From NCBI RefSeq assembly GCF_034377145.1, contig NZ_CP139707.1, forward strand, positions 3,331,501-3,395,500: 64,000 nucleotides of DNA, in the 5' to 3' direction. The notes below the pieces were generated by a model. It saw nothing but the letters and a program-made list of their open reading frames with translations. It made no database searches and was not told the origin of the DNA. Within the stretch, counting starts at the first letter, position 1. Every line of letters begins with the position of its first letter. This document shows positions 55,765-64,000 of the stretch, piece by piece. This DNA comes from Sulfitobacter sp. OXR-159 (lineage in GTDB: Bacteria > Pseudomonadota > Alphaproteobacteria > Rhodobacterales > Rhodobacteraceae). Made by a program: the position numbers and the translations under genes.

Positions 55765-56664
55765 TCAGCGGCGTATCGCCAGCCTTGCCGCGAGCCACGA
55801 CACCAACATCAACGCGAAATCCACCGGCAACCAAGTCCGCAACGCCGCCGCGTCATCCATCGAAAACGGCGTCAGATAAAGCGCCAGCCCCGAGAGATCA
55901 TCCGGCAGAGAGATAATGAGAATGGCCGAGACATTGTTCCACAGATGCACCGCGATGGCGGGCCCAAGCGAGCCGGAGCGCGCGGTGAGGTCCGCCATCA
56001 ATATGCCGAAAACCCCAGCCCAGAGCGCTACCATCAGCGCATTCTCCCCTGCCTCGGCAGGCAAGTAGTGACCAAGCGCGAACAGCGCCGAGGGCAGGAC
56101 CATCCAGATCAGCGGCGAGCGAAACCGTGCCGCCAGTTGCTGCTGCACATAGCCGCGAAAGACGATCTCTTCGGCGCTGACCTGCACCAACACCGCCAGC
56201 AGCGACAGGGGCAAAAGCAGCAGCCAGCGGCCAAGCGGCAGGTTCGGCGTCAGTTCGCCGCCCATGTCCCACGGCGGCAGGACCAGCAGCACCGCCCCAA
56301 GGGCCAGCATAGCAAGGGACACCGCGCGAAAACTCGGCCAAAGCCGCCCCGGCACGCCCAGCAAGCTGCCCGCGCTGCGCCGGTGTACGACCCGCACAGT
56401 CACACCGACCGCCATCGCCATGGTCCCAAAACTGAACAGCAGCAGATACATGGCCTGCGGCGTGGCCCCTTCAAGCAGGTTGCCATGCAGCGATGCCGCC
56501 GCCGTGCCTGCCAGCGCATAGACCGTCTGAAAATAAAGCTCGTTCAGCGCAACATAGGCCACCACCGCCACGAACAACCCCAAGAAAAACCGCCAAAGCG
56601 CCGATGAGGCGCGCGCGGGCGCGACAAACTCCGCATGCGCGTTGTAATCAGGCCGCCACGTCAT
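55765..56664 (-). CDS. CPBP-family intramembrane metalloprotease
   Basis: A 299-residue membrane protein with about eight helices. The CPBP motifs are present: [13 protein letters not shown] (motif 1, EExxxR), FALGHYLP (motif 2) and HLWNN (motif 3), supplying the metal-binding Glu and His. The family includes Rce1-like CAAX proteases and bacteriocin self-immunity proteins; the substrate is unknown. It precedes accD on the same strand. Confidence 0.9.
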   Translation of the reverse strand: MTWRPDYNAHAEFVAPARASSALWRFFLGLFVAVVAYVALNELYFQTVYALAGTAAASLHGNLLEGATPQAMYLLLFSFGTMAMAVGVTVRVVHRRSAGSLLGVPGRLWPSFRAVSLAMLALGAVLLVLPPWDMGGELTPNLPLGRWLLLLPLSLLAVLVQVSAEEIVFRGYVQQQLAARFRSPLIWMVLPSALFALGHYLPAEAGENALMVALWAGVFGILMADLTARSGSLGPAIAVHLWNNVSAILIISLPDDLSGLALYLTPFSMDDAAALRTWLPVDFALMLVSWLAARLAIRR

Positions 56665-56874
56665 AGGAGGCGCAGGTCAGATCGGGGGTGGTTGTTGCAG
56701 AGCATATGCCGGACTTTCACGCTTGCGGGCGGTTCCAACCGACCGCGTCAGAAGGTCAGAACCTATGCCCTAACACGCTGCGATACAACAGTTCCCCCAC
56801 CTCATACGCGCCAAAGCCTTGCAGCACCGCCCCTGCCCCTCTATTCCGTTCAAGACGTTTCAAGGAGCCCACCG

Positions 56875-58641
56875 ATGTCCACCACGCCCCGCTTCGACAA
56901 ATCCCGGCTGCCCAGCCGCCACGTGACCGAAGGCCCGGCCCGCGCGCCGCACCGGTCTTACTACTATGCCATGGGCATGACCGAAGAAGAGATTCACCAG
57001 CCGCTGGTGGGCGTCGCCACCTGCTGGAACGAAGCTGCCCCCTGTAACATCGCGCTGAACCGTCAGGCGCAGGCTGTAAAAGTTGGCGTGCATTCCGAAC
57101 AGGGCACCCCGCGCGAATTCACCACCATCACCGTCACCGATGGCATCGCCATGGGCCATGAGGGCATGCGTTCCTCGCTGGCCTCGCGCGAAGCAATTGC
57201 CGACACGGTAGAGCTGACCATGCGCGGCCACTGCTATGACGCCATCGTGGGTCTGGCGGGCTGTGACAAATCCCTGCCGGGAATGATGATGGCCATGCTG
57301 CGCCTCAACGTGCCGTCGGTCTTCCTTTATGGTGGGTCGATCCTGCCGGGCAAAGCACCTGCCGGGGCCGATGTGCCCGAAGATTTCGCCAGCCGCGATT
57401 TGACCGTGCAGGACATGTTCGAAGCCGTGGGCCGCTTCCAAAACGGCACCATGTCGCAGGCCGCTTTGGACGTGCTTGAGCGCGTGGCTTGCCCATCGGC
57501 GGGTGCTTGCGGCGGCCAGTTCACCGCAAACACCATGGCCTGCGTGTCAGAGGCCATTGGCCTCGCGCTGCCGAACTCGTCGGGCATGCCCGCTCCCTAT
57601 GAGAGCCGTGACGCCTATGCCGAAGCCTCGGGGGCGGCGGTCATGAACTTGATCGAAAAGAACATCCGCGCGCGCGACATCTGCACCCGCGAAGCCTTTG
57701 AAAACGCAGCGCGCATTGTGGCCTGCACCGGCGGCTCGACCAACGCCGGTCTGCACCTGCCCGCCATGGCCCATGAAGCCGGGATCGAGTTCTACCTCGA
57801 AGACGTCTGCGAAATCTTCCGCGACACGCCCTATTTCGTCGACATGAAACCGGGCGGTCAGTACGTGGCAAAAGACCTCTATGACGCGGGCGGCGTGCCG
57901 GTGGTGATGAAGGAGCTGCGCAAGGCGGGCCTGTTGCACACCGACTGCCTGACCGCCACGGGCCGTTCCATCGGCGAGGAGTTGGACCGCATCGACCGCG
58001 AGGCCGACGGCAAGGTGATCCACTCGGTTGCCAACCCAATCAGCAAAACCGGCGGCGTTGTCGGCCTCAAAGGCAATCTCGCCCCCGAAGGCGCTATCGT
58101 GAAAATCGCGGGCATGTCGGAAGAAGACATCGTCTTCACCGGCCCGGCGCTGGTGTTCGAATGCGAGCAGGACGCCTTTGAAGCCGTGCAAAACCGCGCC
58201 TATTCCGAAGGCGACGTTTTCGTGATCCGCAACGAAGGCCCCGCAGGCGGCCCCGGCATGCGCGAGATGCTGGCGACCACGGCAGCACTTTCGGGTCAAG
58301 GCATGGGCAAGAAGGTGGCTCTGATCACCGATGGCCGCTTCTCGGGCGCGACACGTGGTTTCTGCGTGGGTCACGTTGGGCCAGAAGCCGCACACGGCGG
58401 GCCGATTGCGCTGCTGAAAAACGGCGACATGATCACCCTTGATGCCATCACCGGCAGCATCAGCGTCGATCTGAGCGAGGATGAACTAGCCGAGCGCCGC
58501 AAAGGCTGGTCTGGCCCCCGTGCGACGAACTACCAAAGCGGCGCGCTGTGGAAATATGCCAAGCTCGTTGGCCCCACCTACCTTGGTGCCGTGACACATC
58601 CGGGCGCTCAGGCCGAGACCCATGATTACATGGACCTCTAA
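56875..58641 (+). CDS. ilvD: Dihydroxy-acid dehydratase
   Basis: A 588-residue IlvD, dehydrating dihydroxy acids to the 2-oxo precursors of valine, leucine and isoleucine with an Fe-S cluster. [12 protein letters not shown] (C50), [19 protein letters not shown] and [20 protein letters not shown] hold the cluster Cys, and [19 protein letters not shown] is the C-terminal signature. The frame opens 240 nt earlier, but ATG 56875 has AAGGAG 8 nt upstream. Confidence 0.96.
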   Translation: MSTTPRFDKSRLPSRHVTEGPARAPHRSYYYAMGMTEEEIHQPLVGVATCWNEAAPCNIALNRQAQAVKVGVHSEQGTPREFTTITVTDGIAMGHEGMRSSLASREAIADTVELTMRGHCYDAIVGLAGCDKSLPGMMMAMLRLNVPSVFLYGGSILPGKAPAGADVPEDFASRDLTVQDMFEAVGRFQNGTMSQAALDVLERVACPSAGACGGQFTANTMACVSEAIGLALPNSSGMPAPYESRDAYAEASGAAVMNLIEKNIRARDICTREAFENAARIVACTGGSTNAGLHLPAMAHEAGIEFYLEDVCEIFRDTPYFVDMKPGGQYVAKDLYDAGGVPVVMKELRKAGLLHTDCLTATGRSIGEELDRIDREADGKVIHSVANPISKTGGVVGLKGNLAPEGAIVKIAGMSEEDIVFTGPALVFECEQDAFEAVQNRAYSEGDVFVIRNEGPAGGPGMREMLATTAALSGQGMGKKVALITDGRFSGATRGFCVGHVGPEAAHGGPIALLKNGDMITLDAITGSISVDLSEDELAERRKGWSGPRATNYQSGALWKYAKLVGPTYLGAVTHPGAQAETHDYMDL

Positions 58642-59221
58642 ACGCCCTCTTGCGGCACTTGCTATGCTCACCCTGTCCGCCTGCGAAGGCGGTCAGGGTT
58701 TTTCCTTTGGCGGCAGTACCGGCGCGCCCGACAAACCCCTGCGGCAAACGGCGCTGGCCGGGGGCGCGGTGCAGGTGGTGCCCCCGCAGGGCTATTGCAT
58801 CGACCCCAAAAGCCTCAAACGCCGCTTTGCCCTGATGGCGCGCTGCGATGCGCTTGGCCTACCGGAGGTCGTCACCGCCGCGCCGCGTGGCATCTTAACG
58901 CTGGCGCTGATCGAGGCCGAGGCGGAGGCCCCTCTGCCCACCCCGCAACAGGTCGCCGAGGCCACTGGCCTGAGCCAGCTGCAAGAGGCCGGCAGCATTG
59001 AAGGCGCAACGATTTTTGTGGCCCAAGGGCCGGTGCCCGCCGAGGGCATGTCGCCCCGCCACTGGCGCGGCATGGCACGGATCGGCGGCCATGTCGCCAG
59101 CGTCACCCTCTACGGCGCACCGCAAAGCCGCGCCATTTCCGAAGAGGGCCGCGCACTGGTCGCAGACCTGATCCGACAAAGCCGCAGCAAAAGCGCGAAG
59201 GTTGCCGCCGCTGGCAGCTGA
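58622..59221 (+). CDS. Hypothetical lipoprotein overlapping ilvD
   Basis: A 199-residue predicted lipoprotein: [15 protein letters not shown] with lipobox LSAC, a Gly-rich linker, then a domain with [20 protein letters not shown] and a C-terminal part with [20 protein letters not shown] recognise no named family; similar small lipoproteins are found in Rhodobacteraceae. Its ATG lies 20 nt inside the end of ilvD in another frame, so the two are probably translationally coupled. It is followed by the DUF6478-like gene. Confidence 0.78.
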   Translation: MITWTSKRPLAALAMLTLSACEGGQGFSFGGSTGAPDKPLRQTALAGGAVQVVPPQGYCIDPKSLKRRFALMARCDALGLPEVVTAAPRGILTLALIEAEAEAPLPTPQQVAEATGLSQLQEAGSIEGATIFVAQGPVPAEGMSPRHWRGMARIGGHVASVTLYGAPQSRAISEEGRALVADLIRQSRSKSAKVAAAGS

Positions 59222-59340
59222 CCCGCCCGTTGTTTCCAAATTGGCAACACTGCCCGCCCCCGGAAACAATCACGGGGGCTATTCATTTGAACGAAATGCC
59301 CGCCTTGCATAGACTGCGACAAAACGAGAGGCGCAGGTTC

Positions 59341-60114
59341 ATGGTCAACTTCCCCAGCGGCTATCTGGAGAGCAAGCTCTATGCCCGCGCGCTGCAACGT
59401 TGGGCCGATACGGCCCGCAAGGCCGCCACGGTCGATCTTGCCACCCTGCGCCGCCAACGCAGCCGCGCCCGGCTGCTGCGCGCCCAACTGGATCGTCTTA
59501 TTCACCGCGCAGAAGACCGCCTCGCCCTGCCCGCGATCGGCGCCAGCGGCTTTCCGAAACCGCATAACGCCGATTGGGCATGGCGACCCGAACTTTGGCG
59601 CGGCCCGCTTGCCACGCCGGGGATGTCGTCGGTCGAAACCAAATCCACACTGGGCGAGGAAGTGACCCTATTCCACGATTGCGCGCAATCGGAACTGACC
59701 CTGCGCCAGTTGCGCAACCTGCGCGAGGCCGATTTGGCCCCCTATGGGCTGCAACTCGATGTCTTCAAATTTGATGGGTCTTTCCTGTCGCTGGTGATTA
59801 ACCTGCCCACCGACGCCATCACCGGATTGAAACGCCGCCACCTGATCCGCATGGATACGATCGTGCAATTAGAACACCCGCTTGAGATCTTTGCCCGGCT
59901 CAACATCCGCCATGGTCCGAACACTGAACAGATCGTCCGCGAACTGCCCATTGGTCAGGAAAATATCAGCGTCGAATTTGATCTGGCCTATAGCAACCTC
60001 AACGAAAAGCGGATCGAGGCGGCATGGATCGACCTGATCTTTGAGGGGCCGGACATGAACCAATTCGTCCTGCGCGACCTCACTTTCTCGCGCCGCCCCC
60101 GCGCCCAGATCTAG
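59341..60114 (+). CDS. DUF6478-family protein
   Basis: A 257-residue soluble protein. It begins VNFPSGYLESKLYARALQRW; the second half (TLFHDCAQSELTLRQ-like, here VTLFHDCAQSELTLRQLRNL, and HPLEIFARLNIRHGPNTEQI) matches what I recall of DUF6478 in Rhodobacteraceae. It has a mainly beta second half and no catalytic motif I can name. ATG 59341 is preferred, with an AGG upstream; Met at 59296 is an alternative. The small gene at 60124 follows by 9 nt. Confidence 0.75.
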   Translation: MVNFPSGYLESKLYARALQRWADTARKAATVDLATLRRQRSRARLLRAQLDRLIHRAEDRLALPAIGASGFPKPHNADWAWRPELWRGPLATPGMSSVETKSTLGEEVTLFHDCAQSELTLRQLRNLREADLAPYGLQLDVFKFDGSFLSLVINLPTDAITGLKRRHLIRMDTIVQLEHPLEIFARLNIRHGPNTEQIVRELPIGQENISVEFDLAYSNLNEKRIEAAWIDLIFEGPDMNQFVLRDLTFSRRPRAQI

Positions 60115-60123
60115 GACCCCGTC

Positions 60124-60498
60124 ATGAGCCACTTTGACCTGACCAAGACTGTATTGCGCCAAGGCATCTGGCACGGCGTGCTGACCGGCAGGAACGGCAC
60201 CGACGCCCCGCAGATCAGCGTGACGCATGAAGGCAAAGAGGTGGCAGAGGTGACGCTGGAAGCCGAAGGGACCGAGGGGCACTGGCACCTCTCCTTCGCC
60301 CTCCCACCCGAGGCGATTGCCGATGGGGTGCAGACCCTCGTTATCACCGAAAAGACCGGCGGGGCGCTCTTGGGTCATGTGACCCTGATCGCGGATGAAG
60401 CGCTTGGCGATGACATTCGGGCCGAGATGGACCTGCTGCGCGCCGAACTCGACATGCTCAAACGCGCCTTTCGGCGGCATTGCCGCGAAACGGGGTAA
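60124..60498 (+). CDS. Conserved hypothetical protein
   Basis: A 124-residue protein with a beta-rich middle (GIWHGVLTGRNGTDAPQISV, VTLEAEGTEGHWHLSFALP) and a charged C-terminal helix (IRAEMDLLRAELDMLKRAFR) that could form a coiled coil. No family recognised. It follows the DUF6478-like gene by 9 nt, and the pairing suggests a shared role. Confidence 0.72.
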   Translation: MSHFDLTKTVLRQGIWHGVLTGRNGTDAPQISVTHEGKEVAEVTLEAEGTEGHWHLSFALPPEAIADGVQTLVITEKTGGALLGHVTLIADEALGDDIRAEMDLLRAELDMLKRAFRRHCRETG

Positions 60499-60580
60499 GG
60501 CGGGCACCGCCCCGCGCTGCAATCGGCGCCGCGCGCTCTAGGTCGCGCCCCGCCCCACCGCTAACAGGCCGGCCCCAAAC

Positions 60581-60612
60581 AAAAAGCCCCGCTGTCGCCA
60601 GCGGGGCTTTTT
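60581..60612. terminator. Bidirectional intrinsic terminator
   Basis: AAAAAGCCCCGCTG (60581-60594) pairs with CAGCGGGGCTTTTT (60599-60612), loop TCGC, a perfect 14-bp stem with T-run on both strands. It ends the DUF6478-region operon and the ctpA operon. Confidence 0.95.
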
Positions 60613-60631
60613 GCATCTTGTTTACGATATT

Positions 60632-61969
60632 TTACTCGTTCGGGCCCAAAGCAGACAGACCCTTGAGGATGTCGATGGCATAGGCCAGTTGGTAATCCTC
60701 TTCACGCAGCTCAGCCGCCTTGCGGGCCTTTTCGCGATCATCTTCGATCTGTTTGATCTGATCGTCGGTCAGGCTGTCATTGTTCAACCGCCCGCGCAGA
60801 TCGGCTTCGGAGCGGAGGGGGCGTGCCGATAATGCCTCATCCTCCTCGGTCTCCGGTGCGGCTGGGGGCTGGGCCACAACGATGTCAGGCGACACGCCAA
60901 GCGCTTGGATCGACCGGCCCGAAGGCGTGTAGTAGCGCGCCGTGGTCAGGCGCATGGCCCCGTCGCCGCGCAGTGGCATGACGGTCTGAACCGACCCTTT
61001 GCCGAAACTCTTGGTGCCGATGACGATGGCGCGGCGGTGGTCCTGCAAGGCCCCCGCGACGATTTCCGAGGCCGAGGCAGAGCCGCCGTTGATCAACACC
61101 ACAATCGGTTTGCCCATCGCCAGATCACCCGGCGTGGCATTCACCCGGTCACCATCTTCGATGTCGCGGCCACGGGTGCTGACGATTTCCCCTTCTTCGA
61201 GGAAGGCATCCGACACGGCAATCGCCTGATTGAGCAAACCGCCGGGGTTGTTGCGCATATCAATGACGATGCCGTTGATATTCTCCATGCCACCCGCGTC
61301 TTCGATCTGCTGCTCCAGACCTTCTTTCATCTTGGGATAGGTCTGCTCGTTGAACGTTGTCAGACGCAGCACGGCGGTGTTGCCCACGGTCCGGGCGCGC
61401 ACGGCGGTCAGCTGGATTGTGTCGCGTACGATGGAAACGTCGAAGGGCTCTGGCTCCCCTTCGCGCACCACGGTGATGAGGATCTCTGACCCCACCGGCC
61501 CGCGCATCATCTCGACCGCGTCGTCGAGGCCAAGACCCAACAGGCTTTCGCCATCGACATGGGTGATGAAATCCCCCGCCTCAATCCCGGCCTCAGCAGC
61601 AGGGGTGCCATCAATGGGCGAGACGACTTTGACGAAACCCTCTTCTTGGGTAACCTCGATGCCCAAACCCCCGAATTCGCCGCGCGTCTGCTCGCGCATC
61701 TTTTCGGCGTCCTTGGGCGACAGGTACGACGAATGCGGGTCAAGCGAGGTCAGCATACCGTTGATGGCGGCTTCGATCAGGTCACCGGGTTCGACATCTT
61801 CGACATATTGCGCACGGATGCGTTCGAAAATATCGCCAAAGAGGTCGAGCTGTTCATAGACGTTTGTCGTCTTCTCAGCCTCTTGCGCCAACAGCGGTCC
61901 GGCGATCTGAGTGGTTGCCACCACCCCCGCGACCGTGCCTGCAACGGCTGCCATCACGAATTTCTTCAT
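60632..61969 (-). CDS. ctpA: S41-family C-terminal processing peptidase
   Basis: A 445-residue exported serine protease. A signal-like N-terminus (FVMAAVAGTVAGVVATT) is followed by a PDZ domain (about 100-170, IEVTQEEGFVKVVSPIDGTP) and the S41 core, with the catalytic dyad Ser299 in NGGSASASEIV and Lys324 in SFGKGSVQT. The spacing of 25 residues matches the Prc/CtpA dyad. It trims envelope proteins. EnvC-like and gpmI genes precede it, a common alphaproteobacterial order. Confidence 0.95.
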   Translation of the reverse strand: MKKFVMAAVAGTVAGVVATTQIAGPLLAQEAEKTTNVYEQLDLFGDIFERIRAQYVEDVEPGDLIEAAINGMLTSLDPHSSYLSPKDAEKMREQTRGEFGGLGIEVTQEEGFVKVVSPIDGTPAAEAGIEAGDFITHVDGESLLGLGLDDAVEMMRGPVGSEILITVVREGEPEPFDVSIVRDTIQLTAVRARTVGNTAVLRLTTFNEQTYPKMKEGLEQQIEDAGGMENINGIVIDMRNNPGGLLNQAIAVSDAFLEEGEIVSTRGRDIEDGDRVNATPGDLAMGKPIVVLINGGSASASEIVAGALQDHRRAIVIGTKSFGKGSVQTVMPLRGDGAMRLTTARYYTPSGRSIQALGVSPDIVVAQPPAAPETEEDEALSARPLRSEADLRGRLNNDSLTDDQIKQIEDDREKARKAAELREEDYQLAYAIDILKGLSALGPNE

Positions 61970-61972
61970 CTG

Positions 61973-63109
61973 CTATCCATCCTTGTCGGTGCGGAACCAG
62001 TCTGCCGGATCCTGAGGTGTGTTGTCTTGCCTGACTTCTATATAGAGCGTTTCTGTCCGGTCAGTGCCAGTGCCTTCACCAATTGGTGACATCTGGGAAC
62101 TTGTGCCGCTTTCCGGCCCGCCCATCAACCCGATGGGCGTGCCACCGGCAATCACCTGCCCGGCTTGGCCGTAAACGATATCCAGCCCCGCCAACACAAA
62201 CAGCGTGTCAACCTGCGGCTCAAGGATCACGACATTGCCCAAATCCAGCAACGGACCGACGTACCGGATCGTCGACGCCGCGGGGCTGGTAACGATGGCG
62301 CGGGGGCGGGTGGCAAGGATCATGCCGGGCCGTGTGACCCCAGCCGAGTCCGTCTCTCCCGCCTTGCGCAGCACCAAGCCTTGGGCGGGCAAGGGCAGCT
62401 CGCCCACCTGACCGTCAAGGTTCACCGGGGCGGGTTCTTCCGCGCCGGTGGTGATTTCGGACAGGCCACTGGCAAAGCCATCCAATGTCTCGGTCGAGGC
62501 AATCAGGATCGCGGTGCGCACCGGGTCTTCGGTAAAGCGCGTCGGCAGATCGGTACGGTTGGCCATCGCCTGATTGAGCGCGGTGCGGGCGCGCTGCACT
62601 TCGGTCAGCCCCTCTTGCAACCGCTGTGCCGCATCGGTCTGCAAGGCACGCAGGGTTTTGATGTCTTCGTAGTCTTGGCGCAGCGCATCGGCGCGGGCGT
62701 TGAGCGCGGGCGTCAATTCCGCCAGCAACATCCCGGCACGCGCAGTGCCCATCGGGCCATCGGGATGCAGCAGCACCACGGGCGATGGATCGCCCCCAAT
62801 GCTTTGCAAGACACCAAGAAACTGCGCCACCTCCCCCTCACGCGCCTGAAGTTTGCGGCTTAGCTGCGCCTCGTTGATGGCCGCCTGCCGCAGCCCGGCG
62901 CGCATCGCCGCCAAACCGGCCTCGAACGCTTGAATGGTCTCGGTCAACGCCTGCACCCGGTCGCGCGCGCCATCGGCTTGATCAAGTTTGGACGACGCCG
63001 TCTCAAGCGCTGCCGACGCAGCACGCGCTTCTGCGGCGGCCTCTTCGGCTTGGGCCTGTGCCATCAAGGGCAAGCAGACGAATAAAAAAGCCGCGGCGAA
63101 ATGCTTCAT
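61973..63109 (-). CDS. EnvC-like murein hydrolase activator (degenerate M23 domain)
   Basis: A 378-residue exported protein: signal peptide (HFAAAFLFVCLPLMAQAQA), a long coiled-coil region (about 20-220) and a C-terminal LytM/M23-like domain. In active M23 enzymes the stretch after GNVVIL contains H and HxH ligands; here GNVVILEPQVDTLFVLAGLD lacks them. So it probably activates amidases, like EnvC, instead of cutting peptidoglycan itself. Its ATG overlaps the gpmI stop, and ctpA starts 3 nt after its stop. Confidence 0.88.
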   Translation of the reverse strand: MKHFAAAFLFVCLPLMAQAQAEEAAAEARAASAALETASSKLDQADGARDRVQALTETIQAFEAGLAAMRAGLRQAAINEAQLSRKLQAREGEVAQFLGVLQSIGGDPSPVVLLHPDGPMGTARAGMLLAELTPALNARADALRQDYEDIKTLRALQTDAAQRLQEGLTEVQRARTALNQAMANRTDLPTRFTEDPVRTAILIASTETLDGFASGLSEITTGAEEPAPVNLDGQVGELPLPAQGLVLRKAGETDSAGVTRPGMILATRPRAIVTSPAASTIRYVGPLLDLGNVVILEPQVDTLFVLAGLDIVYGQAGQVIAGGTPIGLMGGPESGTSSQMSPIGEGTGTDRTETLYIEVRQDNTPQDPADWFRTDKDG

Positions 63110-64000
63110 GTTAGCAGGCTTTTCCCGGTCATTTCTTTAGGCTGCGGCAGGCCCATCAGTTGCAATATCGTTGGTGCCAGATCGGCCAGCCGCCCGTCAC
63201 GCAAGGCGGCCCCTTGGGGTGCGCCCACCGCCACCGCTGGCACGGGGTTGAGCGTATGCGCCGTATGCGCGCCGCCGGTCTCAGGGTCGATCATCACTTC
63301 GCAATTGCCGTGATCCGCCGTGACGATCATTGCGCCGCCTGCGGCTTCAAGCGCGCTTAGCACCCGGCCCAGCCCCGCATCTACCGCCTCACACGCCGCA
63401 ATCGCCGCCGCCACATCGCCGGTATGTCCGACCATGTCGGGGTTGGCGTAATTCACCACGATCAAGTCATAGCCCGCCTCGATCGCCTGCACGAACTGAT
63501 CCGTCACCTCGCCGCAGGACATCTCGGGCTGCATATCATAGGTCGCAACATCGGGCGACTTGGGCATGTTGCGGTCTTCGCCCGTCGCTGGGATTTCGAC
63601 ACCGCCATTAAGGAAAAAGGTCACATGCGGATATTTCTCGGTCTCGGCCAAGCGGAACTGCCGCAGCCCCTGCTGCGCCACCCAATCGCCCAATGTGTTC
63701 ACGATATCGGGTTTGGGGTACATCGTGCTCATATACGCCGCGTGGTCTTTGGAATACTCCGCCATGCCCATCAGCACGGCCCAGTCGGGGCGCGGGCCAG
63801 TGTCATAGGCATCGAATGCAGGTGCTCCGAGGGCCGCCATGATTTCCCGCGCACGGTCAGCACGGAAGTTGAGGCAGAAAAGCCCGTCGCCAGTCGCAGC
63901 GCCTTTGTAGCCGTCGATTACCGTTGCGGCGACAAATTCATCGGTTTCGCCGCGGTCATAGGCTGATTGCACGGCCGTGAGGGCGTCTGGCGCTGAGCCA
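63106..64000 (-). CDS. gpmI: 2,3-bisphosphoglycerate-independent phosphoglycerate mutase (5' end cut by window edge)
   Basis: The C-terminal 297 codons of a gene whose start lies beyond the right edge. QSAYDRGETDEFVAATVID, CLNFRADRAREI, HVTFFLNGG, ANPDMVGHTGD and VTADHGNCE (the metal-binding alkaline-phosphatase-like core) identify iPGM, which interconverts 3- and 2-phosphoglycerate. The frame is open to the last base (SAPDALTAV precedes QSAYDRG), so no start is assigned. It overlaps the EnvC-like gene by ATGA. Confidence 0.95.
   Translation of the reverse strand, partial: GSAPDALTAVQSAYDRGETDEFVAATVIDGYKGAATGDGLFCLNFRADRAREIMAALGAPAFDAYDTGPRPDWAVLMGMAEYSKDHAAYMSTMYPKPDIVNTLGDWVAQQGLRQFRLAETEKYPHVTFFLNGGVEIPATGEDRNMPKSPDVATYDMQPEMSCGEVTDQFVQAIEAGYDLIVVNYANPDMVGHTGDVAAAIAACEAVDAGLGRVLSALEAAGGAMIVTADHGNCEVMIDPETGGAHTAHTLNPVPAVAVGAPQGAALRDGRLADLAPTILQLMGLPQPKEMTGKSLLT

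Overview
The window is a 64 kb piece of a GC-rich alphaproteobacterial chromosome, almost certainly of the Rhodobacteraceae / marine Roseobacter group (a Sulfitobacter- or Ruegeria-like organism is plausible; the species cannot be fixed from this sequence). The grounds are high GC, dense ATGA-overlapping operons, rpoZ next to a single long RelA/SpoT gene, three tandem deformylases with fmt, a selD-oxidoreductase fusion opposite mnmH, and a taurine/sulfite locus with tauR, xsc and soeABC. Nearly everything is core chromosome. I see no insertion sequence, prophage, CRISPR array, rRNA or tRNA. No gap without a gene exceeds about 300 bp.

Layout. 1-4.1 kb, minus strand: start of pdxJ, a DUF2062 membrane protein, rsh, rpoZ, folK. 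4.2-7.9 kb, plus: NYN-domain protein, an orphan LuxR-type regulator with two inverted repeats upstream, ispH, rnhA, a TRIC/UPF0126 membrane protein. 7.9-10.4 kb, minus: fmt and three peptide deformylases, one lacking catalytic residues. 10.4-18.3 kb: C-S lyase, glutathionyl-hydroquinone reductase, two cobalamin genes, a lytic transglycosylase, rhodanese, RidA, mnmH. 18.2-22.8 kb: the selD fusion facing mnmH, then a DEAD-box helicase.

23-36.9 kb is the most coherent metabolic region: tpa (taurine to sulfoacetaldehyde), a TauE/SafE exporter, a GlcNAc kinase/deacetylase pair, the MocR regulator tauR, and a tight run xsc-ackA-soeA-soeB-soeC. Together these would turn taurine into alanine, acetate (with ATP) and sulfate. 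Three pairs of a direct repeat, consensus CTGGCMYTA with 22-23 bp spacing, lie upstream of tpa, in the tauR/nagK divergent gap and upstream of xsc. They outline a probable TauR regulon and are the best new regulatory observation here.

37-64 kb is mostly housekeeping: dapA, slt, an EamA exporter, mnmD with a divergent FAD oxidoreductase (a split MnmC), an OmpA-like lipoprotein, an Ada-like alkyltransferase, nth, a PfkB kinase, a GNAT protein, rppH, a FadH-type dienoyl-CoA reductase, a CorA/ZntB transporter, a LysR regulator, zapE, folC-accD, a CPBP protease, ilvD, small lipoprotein and DUF6478-type genes, ctpA, an EnvC-like protein and gpmI, which runs off the right edge.

No wholly new multi-gene system was found. 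The best leads are the TauR repeat set and its possible extension to the GlcNAc genes, the degenerate third deformylase, and the palindromes in front of the LuxR orphan.
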